From Roridomyces roridus (taxonomy: Eukaryota > Basidiomycota > Agaricomycetes > Agaricales > Mycenaceae), in contig JARKIF010000056.1 of assembly GCA_029378245.1 (NCBI GenBank), positions 62,001-126,000 of the forward strand: a stretch of DNA of 64,000 nucleotides, in the 5' to 3' direction. Below the pieces are notes generated by a model. It worked only from the letters and a program-made list of their open reading frames with translations. It had not been told where the DNA came from and did not search any database. This document shows, in pieces, positions 46,354 to 56,800 of the stretch (position 1 is the stretch's first letter; each line of letters starts with the position of its first letter). Both the position numbers and the translations under genes were made by a program.

Positions 46354-47679
46354 TGTGCCTGACACCATGCCGACGAACGATGCCCCGTGCAGAGATCACC
46401 CTTCTTCCCTTCTCATTCTACCCTAGTCTCCTGCGGGATTTAATCACTTACTTTACCAGACATCTAATGCGCAATAGCGCCACCGTCCGAGTACGAACGT
46501 ACGTCGTTCCAAAGGACAGCTTGCTGCAGTTGAGACCACGTATGATTATTCTATTCAAGTATATATTAACATAGTTTAGAAGTATGGCTACCATAGGGCA
46601 CGCCCTCCGGGCCAAATAACATGGATTCAAAAAAAATATATATATATATCCAAGAGCCATCATGAGAGGGATTATGGTGAAAAGTGGACGCTCCACTGAC
46701 TCTTGGCCTGTGGGTATCTCCACTCCGTCGTTTCTAAATAAACCAATGAGTCTCACTGCAGGAATCCAATTGATTTCTGGTGTATGTGTACTACGTAGAG
46801 GTACTTACTCTGTCAAGTCGGAATCCGTGCTAAATCGCTCGCTGCAACGATCGCGAGTAATGTACCGTCCAGTTTGCGGGCCCGTGGAGGAGCGCTTGGT
46901 CGGATGCTACGCATACATAGTATAAGAGAAACGATAGACAGAGTTGCGACTTTGGAACGTACGACTAGTACTGCCGGTGCGGAGACCCCTCTGTTCTTCT
47001 CAAGTCGATGTCCACGAGCGTCGACGTCCGCTCCCGAGCCAGGTTCTCCCTGCTTTCCAACTCGAGTTTTCGGCATGGTGGGATGGGCTGGCACGGCTGT
47101 TAGACTCTGGGTATGGGTTACTTATGGCGATGCGGGCGGGGCTTAAATCGTGAGGCACATGGGTGAGAACTGAAAGTCAGGAAAAGGTTGAGCGGCCCTG
47201 AGTCTCCGATCGTTGCGTGGCCACCGTCAGTCAATTGCGGGAGACATCATAAGTTTAACCTTGAGACTTTCAGAGCACATGTAAACTCATCTCGTGTCAA
47301 TGCCGGATCTTAGCACTTTCAGCGAGGCTGTAAGAGGACTAGCACCGGAATTGTTTCAAAAATCCCATACACTTACACGTTCAGACAGTTCAACGAGTCG
47401 GCTCTATAACTTCAAGTTGAACATCGACTGGTTGAAAATCTTCTATATTATGTAATCGCATTTTCAACCACGTTTTCGAATTGCGATCCTGAATGACAGT
47501 CGTCTAGCTCATTGAACCTTCTCAGGTCCAAATGCTTTAATTCTCAATCCAGTTCACGCAACAGAAGCAAGGAACGGAATCTTAAACAATCAATTCCAAC
47601 ATTTTCAACCAAAGATCACGTGTCTATGTTCAACTCGACTTTTTGCATACGTATTTTAATTTACGATTCTAAACCACCC
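46354..47679. other. LINE 3' tail and intergenic DNA, no gene seen
   Basis: The first 290 bp are the LINE 3' untranslated part ending in an A-run and an (AT)n microsatellite (46628-46650). The remaining kilobase shows no convincing ORF. The stretch 47260-47660 is AT-rich with several TTCAACC-type repeats (for example TTTTCAACCACG and ATTTTCAACCAAAG), perhaps an old repeat. Confidence 0.45.
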
Positions 47680-50214
47680 TCACAATTTGGCCTTGACGGA
47701 CGCAACAGGCTCAGGCGTCCCCAAATCCCTATACTTGTAATACAGCTTGAGCGACTCGGGGTTGGCCACCGTCCCGCTCGGCTTGAGGTTCGATCCAGAC
47801 ACGATCTGCTTGACCGCAATCTCAATCCGCTTGCCGTTCACCGTGTACTGCGTGCGTCGAATCAGTCATCCAACAACCGAAGATAGATGAAAGCCCGCTC
47901 ACAGGAATATCCTCAACCTGAAGCACAAACGCCGGCACATGCCTCGTACTCAACGCCTTCCGAATGGCATCCTTGATCTCCCGCACAAGCTTGTCATCAA
48001 GCTTGCGCCCCTCCCGCATCTTGAGGAACAACAACACCCGCTCGTCCTTGTCTTGCGCGCGGCGCTGCCCCACACACAGCGAGTCCTCGATCACCGAGGT
48101 AAATTCTTCGAGGACAGAGTAGATTTCGCCGGAACCGAAACGCACGCCGGAGGGGTTGAGGACGCCGTCGCTGGTGATTGCACATCAGAGGCGTTTGAGC
48201 AGAGAAGACCAAAGAATACGCACCTCCGCCCAAGGATCATAAGCCCCTTTGTCTTGGGGTTGATCACCATAAAGTCCCCCTGACGCCAAATTCCTTCGCA
48301 AAAGTCAACCTTCATCAATTTCTTCGTCAAAGAAACAAACTCACCGGGATAGGTGCTATAATACGCATCCCGGAACTTTGCACCCGAGTCGTCTCCCCAG
48401 AATTTAACAGGAAGCGAAGGATGCGGGCGCGTGCACACCAGCTCGCCCGCAGTCCCCGTATGTTCAATGTTATTGCCCGACGGATCCCACACCTCGACTT
48501 TCATACCGAGGGACTTTGCTTGGATTTCTCCAGCATAGACCGGTAAACTGCTGCACCCCGAAACGACTACGTCAACACGTCAGCATCCCAAACTTTAGCT
48601 GAAAAGAAAACACTTACATCCAGTGCAAATATCCGTACCCCCACTGGTACTCGCAAGCTGCACCTTCTCTCCAAACGCCTGCTGCGTCCACCGGAACATC
48701 GGGCTCGTCAACACCGCTCCCGTGACGCACATCGTTTTCAGAGCTTCAAACGAGGCGAGTTCCACTGTCTGTGGGTCAGTTTGGTTCGAAAGAAAAAGGA
48801 AGAGATAAACGCACGGGGCTTAATCCCCTTGCCCTGTACCTCCGCCAAAAACCTCGGACTCGTCCCAAGCATCGTCACCCTCTGATCCCCGATAAACTTC
48901 AGGTATTTCCTGATATCCGGGTAGAATGGACTGCCGTCGTACAGCACGACACGCACACCGGCGGCAAGACCGGTGAGCATGAACGTCCACATCATCCAGC
49001 CGGTGGTAGTGAACTGGAAATACGTGTCGTCGGCCTCCATGGCCATGTGGAGGCGCATTTCTTTCTTGCCTTGAAGAAGAACACCCTGGGACGAAGAGTA
49101 AGTGTCGAGTTGAGCGGTGACGGAAAAAGACTTACTCCAGCGGAATGAACGATACATTTCGGCGGGCCTGAGGTGCCGGAGCTGTACAAGATGAACAGAG
49201 GCTGGTTGAATGGCAGCTGTTCGAAGATCAACTCGCGCCCGTCGTCTTTGGCCAGGAACTTTGATAATAAAATACTGTTCGAAACGATATAAGCCACCAG
49301 TCAAGTGAGCGCATCAGCACCCACCTATCAGGCACGACAATTTCCTTCCCGCTAACGAGACTTGGCAACGTAATCGCCTGCTGCAGACCGAAATTCCTCA
49401 AATCGCGGAAGACTTCGGTGATTTTTGGGAGGAGGTTGATGTGTTTGCCTGCGTAAGCGACCTCGGTCTCAGCAAAGACGAGCTTGGGTTTAATTTGGCG
49501 GTAGCGGTCGAGGACGCCCTGGGTTCCCATATCCGTCGCAGTGCTAGAGAAGATGCCGCCAATGCTGGCCGTGGCGAGGCAGATGACGACAGCCGTGACC
49601 GTGTTGTTCACGATAGCTGTGAAAGCTCAACAATCCGAAGAGAAGCCTTATTTATTGTCACTCACCAGCTACCCGATCACCCTTGGTGACCCCGTAGTTC
49701 CGCATGGCGCGACTCATCTGCCGCACCATGTCTCTCAGCTGGCGATAGCTGTAATCAATGACGACGCCATTCTCCCCTCCGGCAGTGATACAGATGGCGT
49801 CGTCCCGCCTAGCGAGCATGTTCTCCGCGTAGTTGAGCCGCGCCTCGGGGAACCAGAGCGGTACTTCGGGAATGTATCCCTCGGCCGTAATCTACCAAGC
49901 CGGTGAATCAGCTCAACGAGTTTGAAACTGTAGCAGGACCACTGACCGTCTTGGGTGGAACGGAGGATATGATGCCCAAGTACTCCCACAGATCGAGCCA
50001 GAACGCGTAGTCTTCGACGCTGTACTTGTGTAGGTCGTGGTAGTCCTCTATGCGCCATCCATTGAGTCTGCTCTGCATACGCGCCGGACCAGGACTCACT
50101 GAGATTAAGCCCATGCTTGTAGTTGATGAGCCTCCGCAGGTTCTCGGAGGGCGTCCACCTGGGGTTGGTGGGGACCCAGAGCGGTGGGGAGTCCTCGAAG
50201 TAAGTGGTGCTCAT
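47680..50214 (-). CDS. AACS: Acetoacetyl-CoA synthetase (acetoacetate-CoA ligase)
   Basis: The enzyme activates acetoacetate with ATP and CoA in the cytosol. Eleven exons (minus): 50214-50100, 50047-49947, 49891-49666, 49616-49325, 49274-49136, 49085-48815, 48764-48618, 48566-48345, 48293-48224, 48170-47903, 47847-47680; 672 residues, as expected. ANL-superfamily motifs: core A3 FILYSSGTSGPPKCIVHSAG, A5-like STSGGTDICTGF, the A7-A8 region WRQGDFMVI and GRSDGVLNPSGVRFGSGEIY, and the C-terminal DIPYTVNGKRIEIAVKQI containing the catalytic Lys position typical of AACS. The N-terminal ACS-type segment DYHDLHKYSVEDYAFWLDLW is present. The start is the first ATG and gives MSTTYFEDSPPLWVP. About 100 bp upstream of the start lies a run of 15 G (plus strand). 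Confidence 0.95.
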
Positions 50215-50312
50215 CGTGTGGTGCGTTGGTCGAGGCGGCTGGAGGGAGTCCGGGAAAGGTTGTGGGTCGGGCGAACATTTTATAACCGACCCGCTTGTGT
50301 GATTCCAATCGA

Positions 50313-50327
50313 GGGGGGGGGGGGGGG
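50313..50327. repeat. Homopolymer run of 15 G in the AACS promoter
   Basis: Fifteen consecutive G on the plus strand (C on the AACS coding strand), about 100 bp upstream of the AACS start. Such a run may vary in length and can form quadruplex-like structures. Confidence 0.85.
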
Positions 50328-50602
50328 TTACGTGATTTAGATGCCGGATTCTGCTGTACCTGCGGGAAGGGAGGAGAAAACAATCTGGGATGTTCGGCTT
50401 GAAGAGAACTTCAGGTATCATCTCGGTAGAGTCACTGCATATTTTATTCGCGACCGAACTCGCTCTTTGCTCTCACTATGAGTATCACTGACAAGAGTCG
50501 ATGCTAGAGAATGCCAGTTGGCTATCAGTGCGCGAACACATCGCAGTTACCCCGCGCTGAAAGGGGCGAATGAAATACAGATGTCATAGTGCACAGTCCA
50601 CT

Positions 50603-51601
50603 CTATCTTGTAAAATTCATAGAGTACCCGCCCTGGCCATTGGGCTCGAATTTAAAGTTGTCGGTAGACAGACCAAAGTTGCCTGCCGAAGTTGAACCAA
50701 GCACGTAGTTCGAATGAAAAGGAGACGAACCCAGAATACTGTTCCCCAAATTCTTCAACTTGCCCAGCATCTCCCCTGTTTCCTCCTTCTGTGCGGCTTC
50801 GACGCGGGGTTTGAGTAGACGTTGACTTCGCTCGATTTCAGTTGTTTGGGGCGAGGATGAGGGAAGGAGCTTCAGAAGGGTGGTGTAGTCTGGATGGAAT
50901 AAACACGAATAGATGTGGATACATTAGACGACCAACCTTCTTGAGCAGCAGTCAACGAACTCCATGTATTTATCTTGTCGTTTGAAGCTGCGCGTCGTTG
51001 CAAAGCCTTGATGTAGTTGGGATCGTCGAGGAGCGCTGGAGAGGTTGAGCAAGTATGATATGTCATCCAGCAGAAAAGTCACCTTGCGTGCAAGCTTCGA
51101 CCGCTTGCTTGTGATCGTCCTGCAAAAAATCTGGATTTCAAACAATCTGATAAGCAAGAGATGCTCACCAGCTTCACATAACACGCCCCGATGTTCGCGT
51201 TCAACACCGCTCGTACCTTGGCGTACTCGATTTCCTCGGGCGTCGGTGGAATTTCCGGCTCTTCCTCCACTTTGGCGTCGTCTCCGTCTCCATCTCCGTC
51301 TTCCTCTTCAGCCTCAGCCTCGCCATCCACATCCCTACTCCCTCGAACTATGGGCTTGACCTTCCGCGGTGGTAGCCTCCCCACCCCCGCTCGATACGCC
51401 ACTAGCGCTTCCTCCCATCTGCCCGCACGAAAGTGGTCATTGCCTTCCGCTTTGAGCTCTTCAGCTGCAGAAAGGACGGATTCCTAGATCGATGTGGATG
51501 TCTGAGGTGCGCGTTTGATTGCGCGATATTGGCTGACGTACGGGTTGAAGGGACGAGATGGCGGGAGAGGACGAATTGGAGGCGGAAGCGAAGTCGGCCA
51601 T
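50603..51601 (-). CDS. TTC1-like tetratricopeptide repeat protein
   Basis: Exons (minus): 51601-51542, 51483-51169, 51119-51083, 51035-50937, 50889-50603; 265 residues. The TPR region starts after the first intron: SVLSAAEELKAEGNDHFRAG then RWEEALVAYRAGVGRLP, an acidic insertion (EAEAEEEDGDGDGDD), AKVRAVLNANIGACYVKL, DDHKQAVEACTQALLDDPN and YIKALQRRAASNDKI, that is three TPR units interrupted by an acidic loop. The C-terminus (VEAAQKEETGEMLGKLKNLG, NFGLSTDNFKFEPNGQGG, SMNFTR) closely resembles the end of TTC1, a TPR co-chaperone-type adaptor that contacts Hsp70/Hsp90 and Ras/G-protein partners in animals. The role here is inferred. Start MADFASASNSS. Confidence 0.88.
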
Positions 51602-51880
51602 TATCACGATTTGTCACGCCACCACGTGATGAAAGTTGACGTTGACAGTCGCGTAAGATATCCCCGAGTCCGGCCAAATGTGCCCCTTGATCCGACGCAG
51701 CATCTCTTCAACTTGTCCTCAACGACTCGAAGCCGTATACATGGAACTCCATCGCTGTCCGCCTGTGCGTACCACGGAGGAACGGTGTCGTCTCTCTCCC
51801 GAATCGGCCACCCTGCTGCACAGCACACCACGGCGTACGTGCACTTACCCAGGTTCAGCTGGCATGTTTTCATGGCTCCT

Positions 51881-51946
51881 TGGCTGAGTTGTACAAAGCT
51901 CCTGCAACTCAGCCCCCTCTCTAGCAGAGGTGATGGGTTCGAATCC
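51881..51946 (+). ncRNA. tRNA-derived (SINE-like) element with A and B boxes
   Basis: TGGCTGAGTTG (A-box-like) at 51881 and a perfect B box GGTTCGAATCC at 51936-51946. Between them a perfect 10-bp hairpin (GGCTGAGTTG at 51882-51891 with its complement at 51905-51914) and a CCTCT...AGAGG stem replace the normal D and anticodon arms. The acceptor ends pair poorly, so this is a tRNA-related promoter element and not a working tRNA. Confidence 0.4.
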
Positions 51947-51954
51947 CTAAGGAT

Positions 51955-52095
51955 GCGAAATTCTGGGAGGTCCTCAAGAGACCTCTCAAGAATGAAGACC
52001 CCAAAAAGGGAAATGAAGACCTCAAGAACAACAAAGAAGACTTCAAGACAGAAGACCTCAAAAAGGAAGAACGAAGACCTCAAGAATTCAAGAAC
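51955..52095. repeat. Purine-rich degenerate repeat of GAAGACCTCAAGA
   Basis: At least five units related to GAAGACCTCAAGA (for example AATGAAGACCTCAAGAACAA and CGAAGACCTCAAGAATTCAA) follow the tRNA-like element directly. Confidence 0.6.
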
Positions 52096-53291
52096 GGGTA
52101 CGTCAAAGGTGAGTCGTTTCTTTTGCCACTTTTTTCATTCCACTGTTGCCAAACAACTATTGAATACTCACTGGCGGCCATGGAATACTAGACGACTACT
52201 AACTGAAGGACCGCGCGGTACCTGCCATACGAAATCAAGGAAATAAACTCTCTGTTGCCCGAACTGGCATTAGTCGCATCCTTGAAGGAACAAGACTGCC
52301 ATCCCCGGACGCTCACTAGCTCTGACCATCTATCACAACGCGACAACTAGCAACGCTTGCCCTGATGACAGTCCTCAGCAGGGATTCTCGAGTTCGTTCT
52401 TCCCAACTAAACCACACATGGTCCGCCGAGTCTCGAGCTCGTTCATGACAGCTACCACCAGCGCTGCTGCAGCCACCCCAATCATCTTTCCCCATCCACT
52501 TTCATTCATACATATGTCCCTCGCTTTCCAGACCCCTTGATCGACGTCGAAGATGAAGTCCTCATTGAGTGCCCGTTAGACTGGTCGGACCAGGCTGATT
52601 TATACAGCACCAAGACTCGGAGGAAGAACGGCCACGCCTCACCCCTCGTTCAGGTGGGTACTGCCGTCAAGTGAGACCCATTCGTCCGATGTCATGCGCC
52701 AGGATGCCGTTTGCGATTTTAGCGCCTCAGTTCCGTTTTCTGCCTAGCTTGCCGCTGGGACGACCTGCCCTGGTGGTACGGATGACCAGACATGTCTTAT
52801 TCGTCTCAATGCTGCCGACACTGGATTGTCTAGCCGTTGTACCGCGGTCACTCAGGGTGCGGACTTTCTTCCGACCATCCTGTTGTCTCACCTTCCTTCC
52901 GCAGCGGCTTTGGTTTGCATGAGGGCCCGGGCCCTTAGATTCTCTCTCCTAATCTTCCAATGTCTTGTCGTATTACGCTCGTTTTACTACCTAATGGAAC
53001 GCTCCAAACGTGGGCACAACTATTAGGCCGTCCAACTCGCAGATGTTTCCCAAGGTGCAGGCCGAAGAAGTTGCTCATGTAGAAATTGGGATACGTCCCG
53101 AGTCCTCGGCGGGTCTCACATCTTGATCCACAGCCTTCTAGGGAGAGATAGTTCAGGGGACGGGACCGCCAGGATCAAAGTGAGAATGAGACGCGGATAG
53201 CTTTCAGACCCGCCATGTCTAACGTTGCAAAGCTATAAAAGGGCGAGTAAATTTCTTGTTTCTCAGACATCCTATCCTACCCACCTCCACC

Positions 53292-53718
53292 ATGCCCAGC
53301 TCAAGCAAACGATTCTCGCTCCTGGTATGCATGCACACTGAATCTACCCATCCCCAACTCATTCATTTTTGCGCAGAATATGGTACGGACCCCCGTTCCT
53401 GAATACCATTGCGAGCAGTGCCAAGTCACCGTACATGAAATTGGGCAATGGCTGCCGGTGAGACATCATTCTGACAGTTCTTTTCATAAATCTGACTGTC
53501 TGCAGCATCTTGGCCACGACACGGCTACGGATGCTCTTGTCCTCGAGCAGATGGACCCGTGGGTGAACGAACATCCCACTCCCGAAGACGACCCTGAGCA
53601 TGAATCATATTTCGATGGCACGTTGGAGTACAGCTCCCCGGGAGTCGTGGTTCGGAGACCTCGTAGCTCGAGTTTCATGTCGAAATTGATGAAACGAAAG
53701 TCGGCCGAGTATTCGTAG
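53292..53718 (+). CDS. Small protein with CxxC pair, unknown function
   Basis: Exons 53292-53324, 53377-53457 and 53506-53718 give 108 residues; the second intron (48 nt) is in frame, so a retained form of 124 residues is also possible. The sequence starts MPSSSKRFSLL, has a possible metal-binding pair in EYHCEQCQVTVHEIG, then an acidic stretch (EHPTPEDDPEHESYFD) and a Ser/Lys/Arg-rich tail (SFMSKLMKRKSAEYS). A TATA-like TATAAAAG (53235-53242) lies about 55 bp before the ATG. No family recognised. Confidence 0.6.
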
Positions 53719-53824
53719 CCGACAAGAACGCGACCGCGTTATGTATTACTATTTGTCATCACATGATCAAACTCATCTTCCTTTCTTGCCACCACCATCT
53801 TCTTCTTGGACTTTCTTGACCACG

Positions 53825-56800
53825 ATGGACCAGAATGGTTTCGATTTTAACGCGCTCCGTATGAACACTGTCCCGAACCAGTCCACGAACCCTCCTTTTT
53901 CCTTCTTGCAAAAGCAGCCTCAGAATTTGAGGAAACCATTTTCTTTCGTCAAGACGCAGAGCAGAAACAATGTCGAGAACCATCCTAGCACGCGTATGAA
54001 GCAAGAGCCGTTAGACCACCATCCGCCCGTATTTGCCAACACACGACACACGCAACAACCCTCTTTTATCCCTCAGCGGAAGCCGCAACAGAGTCTCAAG
54101 CTTCGAGCCTTTACGAATTATGACGAGAGATCCTCGCAACTACCGTGTACCTTCATTTCCTCGTTTTTGTAGGCTCACCTCTTTATACTCCGCAGTCTCA
54201 GTCGATGTCCCTCAATACACCTCTTCTCCGAAAGCCTCACATAAAGCTTATCCCGAGCCTCAAACATCTTACATCCCCAACCAGTCCCAAGAGTCCCGTC
54301 ATCCCTCGATAGCCTCGCACTTCCGATCTCCTTCCATGCAACTCGACCAGGATTTCGACGCAGAAGACGCAGACCTCTCTCAGCTCATGAACAAACGTAT
54401 GCGCGAAACCAAGCTCATCAAGAGCAAACTCGCGGAGCAGGTCCGTGTATGCGCCCATCTTTCTTATACTGCCCTCACCCCATACAGCGCCTCGCCACCG
54501 CGGAGCTTGAATCTCGACTCAATGCTCAAACGGCTGCCAGCGAAGCCTCCGAGCGCGTGCTCAGGACGCGGATTTCCGAGTGTGAAGCACTCGAGGTCGC
54601 GCGCCAAGCCAAGGCAGAGGAGGAATTACGTGCCGTCAAGGCCCAGGCTGGCGAGGCGGAGCGCAAGTTGTACGACACGACCAACCTTCTCAACGACGTA
54701 CGCGCCAAGACGAAGAGCGGGTTGGAGGACGTTGGGAACAAGTCCGTGACTCAGTTCTTCCTGTGGATAACTCCCTTTGACGCGTCTTTTGATTCAGCTA
54801 CGCAGCACTGCAAGCCCATTTTGAGGACCTCAAGAGCGAGTACAGCGCGTCGCAGGACGCCGTGAAGCGGCTTTCCATCGAGCTTGCGGATCTCAGGGAG
54901 CATGTGGCGCACACTGTTGCTGAGCTCGACGCGTCGGAGCATCCGAGTCGGAGTGCCGAGACGAGGGTGCTTATTGACGAACTTCAGAGCGACCGGGCGA
55001 ATGGTGCGCATCTCCTCTTGCTGCTCTACACACTTGACTGAAGGTTTCGTCATGTAGCCCAGCAGATAATTGATATGCTCCGTGACAAGCTGCACCTCCT
55101 CAGCGCACAGGTCATCGAGGCGAAGGAGCGGATTGTCGAGCTTGAAGCTGCGAGGGAGGGGAAGATAGAGCAAGTTGGTGAGTGCCTCATTTCTTTCTTT
55201 TCGACCCTAGACTCATTCGCGTGAAGAAATCAAAGTAGAGCAATTAACCGACAAGTTAATTAAGAAAGACGAGGAGAACGCGCGGGGAGTCGTGGATGCT
55301 CTTGCGTTGGAGGGAAAACTTGCTGAAACGAATGAAAAGTGCGTATCTAGTCTAGAGCTCGCTTTCATCAGACTAATGGTACGAAGACTTGCAGCAGTGA
55401 GCAGAACGCTAGAACAAAGAGAAATGGACCTTGGTGTGAATCGAGAACAGTATGTGTCTTGTCTTGCCTATCTGTTTGCTGACGATGAGCAGGAAACTCG
55501 CTTGGGAATACGAGACGAAGGAGATGCGGGCGAAGATCGTATCTCTGCAGAGCGTTGCCTCCGAGAACGCTGACTTGAAGGAGGAGAGGCTGGTGTCGTA
55601 CCAGGAGTGAGTGCCTTGCTCTGCGTTTTAATCCACTAATCCTCTCTTGCAGGAAGGTATCCCTGGAATGCCAGGTCAAGGAACTGTCTTCCCGACTTTC
55701 TGGGCTGCAGACGACCCATTCAGAGTTAGTACAGTACCCACAATCAATGCAATCTACCAACTGACTCGAAGGAAACTCGCACTCGAGTACGAAGTCAAAC
55801 AAGCTCACGCCCGGATCAGCGCGCTCGAGGTTTTGGAGAGTCAGGTAGTGGGCTTGAGGGAAGAGTAAGTGCTTATATTCAGTATATGCGCTTCCGTTGA
55901 CCCTCTTGAACAGGAAAGTCACCTTGGAATGTCAGGTGAAGGAGAATCAGAGCAAGATTACGGCGTTGCTGGAGAAGGAGGAGGAGTTGGCCGGTGTGAA
56001 GGAGAGGTAGGTCTGCCATTCTTCTCTCGGCGGTATGGACCTGAGCGTGCGCAAACAGGAAAGTTGCCCTCGAGTTCGAGGTCAAGGAGATGGGGGCGAA
56101 GATCACGGGTCTGCACGCCAAGGGGGCGGGCCTGGAGGCGAAGGGGGCGGGCCTGGAAGCAAAGATCGCGGGCCTGGAAGCTGAGCTCAAAGAGTGAGTG
56201 TCTTGCACTAATGCGGAATACGGCTAAACTCCTTTCAGCAGTCGTACAAACCTCCAGAAGTCCAAGGACCGGACGCACGAGCAAGACGTGCAGATCAAGG
56301 AACTTCGGACGCAGCTCAACGCCGTAGAGGGTGTCAAGGAGCAGCTGCGCGCTTCGTATGTCATGCATCTCATCCGCTTGTACCAGCTGATGCCGCCATA
56401 GTCTTGAATCTGCACAACAATTCGTTACCAAGCTTACAGCGGAGGTGCAGACCCTGACGCTCAAGGAGGCGGTGTTGCACCAGAAATCGGAAGAACTCGC
56501 GACGCAGATAGGGAAGCTTGGGACCGAGGCGGCTGCACGAGAGGAGGAGTGCGTGGTTCCGCCTTTGTCTTGAATCGTTCTCTGATTATCCGATAGGATT
56601 CAACGAGTCAATACGAGGAGCTCCGTACGTTTCCTCTTGGAAGAAGAGACATGTGCTGAACGCGATGACAGGTCCTTCAAGATCGATTTGATTCTCAGGC
56701 CATGACTTTGAAGCTTGCGAAGGAGCAGAGTGGGGATCTCCAGGTGTGTCTCGGCTTTTGATATCTATTATATCCGCTAACTAGAATACAGGAACGCCTC

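Larger units (their letters stand above)
39600..46640 (+). mobile_element. LINE (non-LTR retrotransposon), Tad1/I-like, degenerate
   Basis: An APE-type LINE with a nucleic-acid-binding ORF1 and an ORF2 coding endonuclease, reverse transcriptase, RNase H and a C-terminal zinc-binding segment. Its 3' end is taken at an A-run followed by AT repeats (46628-46650). The 5' end is not certain: a 17-nt palindrome (CTCGAAAACTTTTCGAG, 39578-39594) lies near it. ORF1 and ORF2 overlap in TAATG (42314-42318), consistent with termination-reinitiation. Each ORF has one in-frame TGA and ORF1 carries a nested insertion, so the copy is not autonomous. Domain order fits fungal Tad1-type elements; I did not find a target-site duplication. 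Confidence 0.88.
51602..53291. other. Gene-poor, repeat-rich stretch
   Basis: About 1.7 kb with no complete gene. It holds a tRNA-like element (51881-51946), a purine-rich degenerate repeat (51955-52095) and one exon-like open stretch (about 52545-52651, reading DVEDEVLIECPLDWSDQADL and then a GTGGGT donor) that may be a fragment of a lost gene. The rest is without recognisable features. Confidence 0.5.

Noticed and set aside
47822..48145. ORF running through the AACS intron at 47848-47902
   Set aside because: Splicing restores the conserved YTVNGKRIE C-terminus of AACS; the read-through version ends in unrelated residues.
48294..48344. Coding read-through EFVSLTKKLMKVDFCEG in AACS
   Set aside because: A 51-nt GT-AG intron removes it and joins YPG to IWRQGDF as in the family.
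51881..51946. A functional tRNA gene with perfect B box
   Set aside because: A 10-bp hairpin replaces the D arm and the acceptor stem has several mismatches.
54145..54172. A 28-nt intron in the coiled-coil gene (54145-54172)
   Set aside because: Too short for splicing. A 49-nt intron (54147-54195) with a good donor and acceptor gives the same downstream frame.
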